Positions 5,649-10,640 of a DNA stretch of 10,640 nucleotides are shown here, piece after piece. Each line of letters starts with the position of its first letter. Position 1 is the stretch's first letter. The DNA comes from Treponema sp. (GTDB lineage Bacteria; Spirochaetota; Spirochaetia; Treponematales; Treponemataceae): the NCBI GenBank assembly GCA_022510885.1, contig JAFLSP010000011.1, positions 1-10,640 on the forward strand, given 5' to 3'. Both the position numbers and the translations under genes were made by a program. The notes beneath the pieces were generated by a model. It did no database searches. It saw only the letters and a list, made by a program, of their open reading frames with translations, and had not been told where the DNA came from.

Positions 5649-6410
5649 TCAGTCCGCTTTTCGCCACACATCCAACTGCGCCTGAATCAACTCCTTGCTT
5701 TTTTCGAGCAGCGTTGTCTGCGCTTCCTTGCCTTTTGGTGCGGGGAACACATCAAGCACCTTGACGCGGTACGAACCGTTATACAGTTTTTGGAAAATCG
5801 TCCGCAGATTGTTGATACGGTAGCCACCGTCAAGCGCGCATACCGCGACGGGAAGCGGCGCGGCCTCGCACAAGCGACGGAATCCTGCGGTATAGAATGT
5901 CCCCAGCGAGCCGTCCTTGCTGCGCGTGCCCTCGGGGAAAATTATCGGGATTTGCCCGCGCGCCATCACACGCGCGCCAAACCGGTCGAGCGTCTCCATC
6001 GCCACCGAAGGCTTCCCGCGCCGAGGAATCATGCAGTGTTCCTCCGTGCGCAGCATCTCGGAAACAAGCGGCACGTGGCGCGCGAGATTATCCTTCGCCA
6101 CGAACCGCAACTCAACATTACGGAAGAAATTCATATAGAGCGCGATGTCCATCAGGCTCTGATGGTTGGAGACGATGATGAACTGGGGCGGAAGTTTCTC
6201 AAGATTGTCGGCATAGCCTTCGAAATCAAAATGCTTGTACATCCTGAAAATCACGAACACGCGGTGCGAGCACACCGTGCGGATATAATGCGAAATGGCG
6301 AGGCTCCACTTCTTTGAAATCGGATAGGCGATAATGTTCAGGATTGCCGGAATGCTCACCGTCAGCAGACAGCACGAGAGCGTAATCACATTGGACAAAA
6401 AGTTGAGCAT
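5649..6410 (-). CDS. plsC: 1-acyl-sn-glycerol-3-phosphate acyltransferase (PlsC family)
   Basis: Encodes 253 residues. By family it moves an acyl chain onto lysophosphatidic acid to make phosphatidic acid at the inner membrane. A hydrophobic N-terminal segment (about 4-30) anchors it. The acyltransferase motifs are in order: NHQSLMD (82-88) with the catalytic H83 and D88 of HX4D, a motif II-like stretch ending in CMIPRR (126-131), FPEGTRS (158-164) for glycerol-phosphate binding, and LPVAVCALDGG (about 186-196). The length is normal for the family. The acyl acceptor could differ, since the family is broad. The start at 6410 is the only ATG that keeps the membrane segment, and an in-frame TAG lies just upstream. 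There is no Shine-Dalgarno, and the predicted transcription start is the A of this ATG. Confidence 0.9.
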   Translation of the reverse strand: MLNFLSNVITLSCCLLTVSIPAILNIIAYPISKKWSLAISHYIRTVCSHRVFVIFRMYKHFDFEGYADNLEKLPPQFIIVSNHQSLMDIALYMNFFRNVELRFVAKDNLARHVPLVSEMLRTEEHCMIPRRGKPSVAMETLDRFGARVMARGQIPIIFPEGTRSKDGSLGTFYTAGFRRLCEAAPLPVAVCALDGGYRINNLRTIFQKLYNGSYRVKVLDVFPAPKGKEAQTTLLEKSKELIQAQLDVWRKAD

Positions 6411-6416
6411 ACGTTT

Positions 6417-6445
6417 ATTCTAAACGGAAACAACACGGATGTCAA
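6417..6445 (-). promoter_or_regulatory. plsC promoter predicted to give a leaderless mRNA
   Basis: Leftward TTGACA (6445-6440) and TAGAAT (6422-6417) are exactly 17 bp apart. Six bases (AAACGT) separate the -10 box from the ATG at 6410, so the +1 base coincides with the start codon. The -35 box begins one base after the dinG-like gene stop codon (6449-6447). Confidence 0.82.
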
Positions 6446-6446
6446 A

Positions 6447-8894
6447 CTATATCATGTCCGCCACCGCCGCAAGGATTTCGGCAAGCGGTGCGTAGAGCTT
6501 TTTGCAGTCGGGGATACTGCTCAAGAATATCCGTCCGTACATTTTCTCCATAATCCTGCGGTCAAGACAGACGACTGCCCCCCGGTCATCGCTACGGCGG
6601 ATAAGACGACCGAAACCCTGCCGAAATTGTATCACCGCCTGCGGGACGCTCAGCTCCATAAAAGGACTGCCGCCACGCTTCTGAATCAACTCGGAACGGG
6701 CGGCGAACACGGGGTCGTTTGGAACGCCAAACGGCAGCTTGACGATGATGACCTGACTCAGCGAATCGCCGGGCACGTCAACGCCTTCCCAAAATGAATC
6801 CGTGGCGAACAGCACGCTGCTCGTGTCGTCCTTAAACGCATTGAGCAGACGGAAGCGGTCATCGTCGCCCTGCCGCAGAATCGTCAGACCGCTCAGACGC
6901 AGGCGCGAGCGGGCCGTATCGCAGGCATGGCGCAGCGAGTCATAGGCCGTGAACAGCACCAAGGTCCGCCCGCCCGCCGCCTGAATCAAGCGCACGATTG
7001 CGTCCTCGATGTACGGCTGAAACTGCTCGCTGCCAGAGAACGGCGCGTCGTCAGGAACCGCAAGCAGGAGATTTTGCTTGTACGGAAAAGGCGACGGGAA
7101 TTCGCCGCTCAGCAGCCGCTCGCTATCCACGTAGCCTGCGCCCGTGCGCCGCAGCCAGTACGAAAACGTACCGCCAATACCGAGCGTTGCCGACGTGCAG
7201 ACGACCGTTTCCATCGGCTCGAACACGCCGCCGTGCATGAGCGGCGCAATGTCAAGCGGCGACTGGAATAACTGGATAAAGAACGGCGATTCGTAGTTCT
7301 TCGCGACCGCGGCATTCATGCGCTGCCGCTGTATCCAGTACACCGAATCGGGATGCTCGTCCCACTCACAGAAATTCTTGCAGAGCGCGGTCATGCCGTC
7401 AAGGCGGGTCAGCACCGCTTTCGTCTCATGCACCACCGCATTATCCGTGTCATCATCGGGAATATCCGCAATCATCCCGCGCATGATGCCCGTCAGACCC
7501 GCAATATGCCGCTGCACGGCAGCAAGCGCGTCAAGCACACCGGCAAAACGCGACGCGCTCTGCGCGTACAGCCGCGCCGAAAAATCGTTCCCCAGCATCT
7601 CCGTGGCGGCATCCTCCAATCCGGCAAAGGCATTCTTTATCCGAGTGATTTCCGCTTGCGCCTCGGCGGTATGGTCGTCCTGCACGGAAAGCGCGGCAAT
7701 CGTGAACAGAAATCCTGCTGCCGCCGACTTGCGCATACGGAACAGCAGGTTGAGCTGCTTGGTGACTTTAAAACGATGCAAGGACGCGCCGAAAAAACTG
7801 GTCGCCGCGTCCTCAATGCCGTGCGCCTCGTCGAGCACCAGGCGGCGATACGGGGGGAGCACCGCCGTATCGTCATAGCCCGCGCCGGACACGCGCGACT
7901 CGATGTCCGCAAACAGCAGATGATGATTGACCACGAGCAGGTTTGCGTCAGCCGCCTCCTTGCGCACGCGCATCACGAAGCACCGCTCGCGGAACGCGCA
8001 GCGCATCCCCGCGCACAAATCCGCTTCCGAATTCACGCGCGACCACACGGTCTCCGCCGGCATAAAGGCAAGGTCGCTGCGGCTTCCTGTCCTGGTCTCC
8101 TGCGCCCATGCCGCAATGCGGTCAAACTGCTCCTGGTCCTCGCTGAACAAATCGCGTTCTTTCCCCGCGTCGTCAAGCCGACGCAGACACACATAATGCT
8201 GCCGTCCCTTCACGAGCACTGCCTTACATGGTCTTCCGATGATTTTCTGCGCCAGCGGCACGTCTTTTTCGATAAGCTGCTGCTGTAGGTTTATCGTCCC
8301 CGTGCTGACGACCACGCGCTCCTTGTTCTCCACCGCCCAAAGCATGCTCGGCACGAGGTACGCAAAGGACTTGCCCACGCCCGTTCCCGCCTCGAACACG
8401 CCGACCGCACTATCATTGAACGCACGCGCAATATTCCGCACCAACGACAGCTGCACAGGACGTTCCTCATACGCGGGACTGGAAGCGGCAAAAGGACCGT
8501 CCGCAGAAAGATAGTGCGCAACCCCGTCCTCATCGAGCCGCGTGGTGACCACCGGCTTGACCGGCTCCATCACCACATAGACATCGCTCACCTCGTTGTT
8601 GACGATAAAAAATCCCTGCGCATTCTCGGCACAGTCGGAAGCGACCCGCAAATCCGCGTCCGACGGATGCAAGTTTCCCGACGGATGATTGTGGATAAGC
8701 ACCGAACCATTGCGCGCTTCGGCATGATTAACGGGAACGGAATGCTCGCCGCCGCGCGCGCCAACCGTCACGGAGATGACCACGCCCGCCTCATTGACGG
8801 TGCCGGAAAAGAACACCTCGTTCCCGTCCGCACCGATAATCTGGCGACGCATCTCCTCCCGCACTGCTTCTGAAAATCTGTTCTGCGCGTCCAT
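6447..8894 (-). CDS. JAB/JAMM domain fused to a DinG/XPD-type 4Fe-4S helicase
   Basis: Encodes 815 residues from the ATG at 8894. The N-terminal part (about 1-115) is a RadC/JAB-like domain with a complete JAMM metal site: E26 in GNEVFFSG, then H68, H70, S78 and D81 in HNHPSGNLHPSDAD. The remainder is a superfamily 2 helicase of the DinG/XPD group: Walker A FEAGTGVGKS (167-176), VVSTGTINLQQQL, four iron-sulphur cysteines C236, C294, C299 and C305, the DEAH box (355-358), then CTSATLG, FWEGVDVPGDS and QFRQGFGRLIRR near the end. DinG unwinds DNA 5' to 3' and resolves R-loops and G-quadruplexes. Usual DinG proteins have no extra domain or an N-terminal exonuclease, so JAMM here is unusual. An ATG at 8942 would add 16 residues but lies inside the tRNA-Glu gene. 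No Shine-Dalgarno or promoter is visible. Confidence 0.88.
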   Translation of the reverse strand: MDAQNRFSEAVREEMRRQIIGADGNEVFFSGTVNEAGVVISVTVGARGGEHSVPVNHAEARNGSVLIHNHPSGNLHPSDADLRVASDCAENAQGFFIVNNEVSDVYVVMEPVKPVVTTRLDEDGVAHYLSADGPFAASSPAYEERPVQLSLVRNIARAFNDSAVGVFEAGTGVGKSFAYLVPSMLWAVENKERVVVSTGTINLQQQLIEKDVPLAQKIIGRPCKAVLVKGRQHYVCLRRLDDAGKERDLFSEDQEQFDRIAAWAQETRTGSRSDLAFMPAETVWSRVNSEADLCAGMRCAFRERCFVMRVRKEAADANLLVVNHHLLFADIESRVSGAGYDDTAVLPPYRRLVLDEAHGIEDAATSFFGASLHRFKVTKQLNLLFRMRKSAAAGFLFTIAALSVQDDHTAEAQAEITRIKNAFAGLEDAATEMLGNDFSARLYAQSASRFAGVLDALAAVQRHIAGLTGIMRGMIADIPDDDTDNAVVHETKAVLTRLDGMTALCKNFCEWDEHPDSVYWIQRQRMNAAVAKNYESPFFIQLFQSPLDIAPLMHGGVFEPMETVVCTSATLGIGGTFSYWLRRTGAGYVDSERLLSGEFPSPFPYKQNLLLAVPDDAPFSGSEQFQPYIEDAIVRLIQAAGGRTLVLFTAYDSLRHACDTARSRLRLSGLTILRQGDDDRFRLLNAFKDDTSSVLFATDSFWEGVDVPGDSLSQVIIVKLPFGVPNDPVFAARSELIQKRGGSPFMELSVPQAVIQFRQGFGRLIRRSDDRGAVVCLDRRIMEKMYGRIFLSSIPDCKKLYAPLAEILAAVADMI

Positions 8895-8900
8895 AAGCAA

Positions 8901-8933
8901 TAAAAAAGGCTTGCAGCCGACCGACCACAAGCC
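8901..8933 (-). terminator. Intrinsic terminator of tRNA-Glu, immediately upstream of the dinG-like start
   Basis: Leftward GGCTTG (8933-8928) pairs with CAAGCC (8913-8908), extendable by one wobble pair, with a loop of 12-14 nt. A TTTTTT run follows (8907-8902). It begins 6 nt past the tRNA 3' end and its U-tract ends 7 nt before the ATG at 8894. Confidence 0.72.
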
Positions 8934-8939
8934 ATTCTT

Positions 8940-9011
8940 CATCTCCTAGCAGAATTGAACTGCTGTTGTCGGGATGAAAACCCGATGTCCTAACCACTAG
9001 ACGAAGGAGAC
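8940..9011 (-). tRNA. tRNA-Glu (anticodon UUC)
   Basis: A complete 72-nt cloverleaf on the minus strand. The acceptor stem is GTCTCCT/AGGAGAT (7 bp, first pair G-U), the D-stem GTCT/GGAC with loop AGTGGTTA, the anticodon stem TCGGG/CCCGA with loop TTTTCAT (anticodon TTC), a 4-nt variable loop, and the T-stem AGCAG/CTGCT with loop TTCAATT. The discriminator base is G at 8940. The CCA end is not encoded (AAG follows) and must be added by the CCA enzyme. It has its own promoter and terminator. Confidence 0.96.
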
Positions 9012-9034
9012 ATCCGCCACTGCGTGACACCCTT

Positions 9035-9063
9035 ACTATACCAAAATCCGCCGCGTTCGTCAA
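9035..9063 (-). promoter_or_regulatory. tRNA-Glu promoter
   Basis: Leftward TTGACG (9063-9058) and TATAGT (9040-9035) are 17 bp apart. Predicted start is near 9028, giving a 5' pre-tRNA leader of about 17 nt, to be removed by RNase P. The leader contains one copy of the CACTGCG/CGCAGTG motif found repeatedly just upstream. Confidence 0.83.
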
Positions 9064-9086
9064 GCATCTGCCCGCAAATGTATCGA

Positions 9087-9259
9087 CACTGCGTCGCACT
9101 GAATTTCAGGTGAATTCGCAGTGCATTTTAGGAGAAAACGCACTGCGTTTTAAAAAAAGTACACTGAGTTTTACCGGAAAACGCAGTGCAAATTCACCTG
9201 AAATAGGGGGAAATTCCGCAAAAACGCACTGCGAATTCACCTCACCTGCACTGCGTTTT
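9087..9259. repeat. Cluster of CACTGCG/CGCAGTG inverted and direct repeats
   Basis: The gap between the tRNA promoter and the alarmone synthetase gene holds six exact copies of CACTGCG in either orientation (9087, 9117, 9141, 9182, 9227, 9249) plus GCACTG (9096) and CACTGAG (9162). AGGTGAATTCGCAGTGC (9108-9124) recurs exactly inverted at 9226-9242. AAAACGCACTGCGTTTT (9135-9151) is a near-perfect palindrome, with 8-bp arms around one base. Blocks 9178-9203 and 9221-9246 are similar direct repeats with a period of 43 bp. Both strands are open by chance over parts of this block, but I see no credible gene here. Confidence 0.85.
9103..9204. repeat. 102-bp inverted-repeat element
   Basis: The 27-nt ends (9103-9129 and 9178-9204) are inverted copies of each other matching at 24 of 27 positions; the outer 14 bp (ATTTCAGGTGAATT) match exactly. 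The 48-bp middle contains the 17-bp palindrome at 9135-9151. It could fold into a long hairpin as RNA or a cruciform as DNA. No transposase, and no obvious target-site duplication, is seen. It resembles a REP- or MITE-like element and lies in the 3' region of the alarmone synthetase transcript, where it may help end transcription. Confidence 0.7.
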
Positions 9260-9303
9260 CGTCTGCCCGCAACACGCACAAACGCGCACACGCAAACGTC
9301 CTT

Positions 9304-10557
9304 TCACATTCCCATACCCATTTTTTTGACGATTTTCTCGTGCAATGCCGCACAGTCCGCATCCTCAAGCCCGAGCTGCTCGGCAGCCGTCACATCTGCC
9401 AATGCCTTGCTGTCGTCGCCCAGCTTGAAATGTGCGACAGCGCGACGATAATGCGCATGGGACTGGTACTCGTTCAACGCCAGCGAGTTGTCAAAAGCCT
9501 GCACGGCCTCCTCGTTCCTGTTCATCACGCTGTACACGATGCCCAAATAATAGTATGAGCGGAATCCTTTCGGGTCATAGCCGACGCTTTGCTGAAAGTC
9601 CTCCAAAGCTTCCTCGTACAAACCTTTGGCAAAATACGCCATGCCGCGATGCTTCCTGATGACGGCGAGCACCGCATCAGGAGGAACCGGCTCGCTGCTT
9701 AAAATCTGCGAATAGATGTGCAATGCAGTGTCCAGCTCGCCGCTGTTATGCGCGTGAATCGCCTCCAGAATCAAATCGTCAATCGTGCCGTGTACATACG
9801 GCGACACGCGCGAAATATGCCTGTCGTCATTCTGGACGATTTTTTCCCGCGTACCGCCTTCATGCGTACATTCGTCCACCTTCTCATAAAACGCCGCTCG
9901 CCGCGCACTCACCTCACCCTGCAATTTTTTCTGATAGTCGCGGATTTCTTGAAAAATAATATCGGCGAGACTCAGGCTCGCGTTCATCGAAGCAAGCTTA
10001 CGGCGCAACGGCATATCAAAGGGCGTAAATTCGCTCTTGTAAATCAGCTCGTGCTCAACCTCCGCCCAAGCGTCCTGCAAAATAGTGCGCACCTGAATTT
10101 CGCACACGAGATTCTCGGGCAGCGGTACATCGCAACGCTCGGGACGACAATCATCAGGAATCGCCACCAATACATGAATAGACTCATACCCGAATTCGCG
10201 AAAATTCTGCTCCGCGCCTTTATACTCCACTTCCCGCACGTCAAAATGCTGCTTTATCTGCTCAACGGCAAGCTGAATGTCCTCCAAAAATGCGCAAATG
10301 ACGCGGATACCCATCATGTCGGTAAGCGTCACGAGCGTCTTTGATGTTTCTGCCTCACTCGATTTCTGCCGCAACACCTTGCGGTAATAACTTTTGAATG
10401 ACTTTATGCGCGACTTATACGTTGGCAGAGAGGAAAGCCGTATCGTCTGCCGCAAACGGCTTTCAATACGCTCCATAATTCCCGCAAAAACCGGATGGTA
10501 TGCGTCATAGATTTCCCGTATCTGCTGTTTCTTGGGATAAAGTCCCGCGTGTTTCAT
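9304..10557 (-). CDS. RelA/SpoT-type (p)ppGpp synthetase domain fused to TPR repeats
   Basis: Encodes 417 residues. The N-terminal part (about 10-215) is a small-alarmone-synthetase-like RelA/SpoT domain that should move pyrophosphate from ATP to GTP or GDP. Motifs are SRIKSFKSYYRK (49-60), TDMMGIRV (79-86, with D80 and R85), FGYESIH (122-128), EIQVRT (153-158) and EVEHELIYK (166-174, E168-H169). No HD hydrolase domain is present, so it should not degrade ppGpp. A helical, charged linker follows. Then come about four tetratricopeptide repeats (about 262-400; for example AYFAKGLYEEALEDF, YYYLGIVYSVMNRNEEAVQAF), suited to protein contacts. A TPR tail replaces the TGS/ACT region of long Rel enzymes. 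There is no Shine-Dalgarno; the promoter geometry puts +1 on the ATG at 10557. Confidence 0.9.
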   Translation of the reverse strand: MKHAGLYPKKQQIREIYDAYHPVFAGIMERIESRLRQTIRLSSLPTYKSRIKSFKSYYRKVLRQKSSEAETSKTLVTLTDMMGIRVICAFLEDIQLAVEQIKQHFDVREVEYKGAEQNFREFGYESIHVLVAIPDDCRPERCDVPLPENLVCEIQVRTILQDAWAEVEHELIYKSEFTPFDMPLRRKLASMNASLSLADIIFQEIRDYQKKLQGEVSARRAAFYEKVDECTHEGGTREKIVQNDDRHISRVSPYVHGTIDDLILEAIHAHNSGELDTALHIYSQILSSEPVPPDAVLAVIRKHRGMAYFAKGLYEEALEDFQQSVGYDPKGFRSYYYLGIVYSVMNRNEEAVQAFDNSLALNEYQSHAHYRRAVAHFKLGDDSKALADVTAAEQLGLEDADCAALHEKIVKKMGMGM

Positions 10558-10563
10558 ACACTT

Positions 10564-10592
10564 ATTGTAGCATTGTTAATCCGATAAGGCAA
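10564..10592 (-). promoter_or_regulatory. Alarmone synthetase promoter predicted to give a leaderless mRNA
   Basis: Leftward TTGCCT (10592-10587) and TACAAT (10569-10564) are 17 bp apart. Six bases (AAGTGT) separate the -10 box from the ATG, placing +1 on its A. The DNA just upstream (10593-10613) is almost pure A/T, like an UP element, and contains the perfect palindrome TTATTTTAAAATAA (10600-10613). Confidence 0.75.
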
Positions 10593-10611
10593 ATTAAAAT
10601 TATTTTAAAAT

Positions 10612-10640
10612 AAAAAACCGCCTGCCTAAGCAAGCGGTTT
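10612..10640 (-). terminator. Intrinsic terminator of a leftward gene lying beyond the window
   Basis: AAACCGC (10615-10621) pairs with GCGGTTT (10634-10640). After one mismatch, TGC (10623-10625) pairs with GCA (10630-10632) around CTAA. On the minus strand it is followed by a T-rich run, so it should end a transcript entering from the right. The right flank is cut by the window edge, so rightward activity cannot be judged. Confidence 0.7.

Noticed and set aside
5619..6317. 232-residue open frame opposite plsC
   Set aside because: It starts inside the zinc-ribbon terminator and lies over intact PlsC motifs on the other strand. No motif of its own.
7353..8288. 311-residue open frame on the plus strand opposite the helicase
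   Set aside because: Shadow of the helicase gene, rich in His/Arg and without a domain. The minus strand here encodes the iron-sulphur cysteines and DEAH box.
9012..9034. Encoded CCA end or second tRNA next to tRNA-Glu
   Set aside because: The sequence 5' of the tRNA is promoter and leader only. The 3' end reads G then AAG, so CCA is not encoded and no second cloverleaf is found.
9087..9259. CRISPR array
   Set aside because: Repeats are too short, occur in both orientations, and lack regular unique spacers. No cas gene is nearby.
9106..9451. Open frames on both strands over the repeat block, with recurring NSQC/ALRF/HCEF-like peptides
   Set aside because: The recurring peptides come directly from the DNA repeats. 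There is no ribosome-binding site, and one frame runs into the alarmone synthetase gene.

Overview
The window reads as a compact piece of a bacterial chromosome, most likely from a spirochaete and probably Treponema or a close relative. The reasons are the grouping of rho, rpmE (bL31), a bactofilin, an HU-family gene and rpsT, a Rho with a long disordered N-terminus, and GC-rich coding DNA. As I recall, rho, rpmE and an HU gene also lie near each other in T. pallidum. The assignment rests on gene content only; I ran no search. There is no phage, insertion sequence or CRISPR array.

Layout. Positions 73-1801 (+) hold a three-gene overlapping unit: a DUF2281-type antitoxin, a VapC-like PIN toxin, and a stand-alone RlmK-type 23S rRNA methyltransferase. 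Positions 1928-4048 (+) hold rho and rpmE, each with its own sigma70-type promoter whose -35 box is buried in the stop codon region of the preceding gene. A bidirectional terminator at 4064-4094 separates them from a leftward group: bactofilin (4118-4564), HU-family protein (4589-4900) and ribosomal protein bS20 (4973-5254, TTG start). A divergent promoter pair drives rpsT leftward and a 56-residue zinc-ribbon protein (5407-5577) rightward. The rightward promoter carries two perfect palindromes. Leftward again come a PlsC-type acyltransferase (5649-6410), an unusual JAB/JAMM-DinG helicase fusion (6447-8894), a tRNA-Glu(UUC) gene (8940-9011), a 170-bp block of inverted repeats built on CACTGCG, and a RelA/SpoT-type alarmone synthetase fused to TPR repeats (9304-10557).

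Most genes serve core information processing: transcription termination, ribosomal proteins, rRNA methylation, tRNA, nucleoid, helicase. To these are added one toxin-antitoxin pair, one lipid enzyme, one cytoskeletal protein and one stringent-response enzyme. Promoters are unusually easy to read: seven have a recognisable -35 box 17 or 18 bp from a TATACT-like -10 box. Their geometry predicts that plsC and the alarmone synthetase mRNAs start exactly at the A of the ATG, so they would be leaderless. Other points worth a second look are the JAB-DinG fusion, the tRNA-Glu/terminator/dinG junction, the inverted-repeat element at 9103-9204, the twin palindromes at 5364-5392 and the structured rpmE leader.
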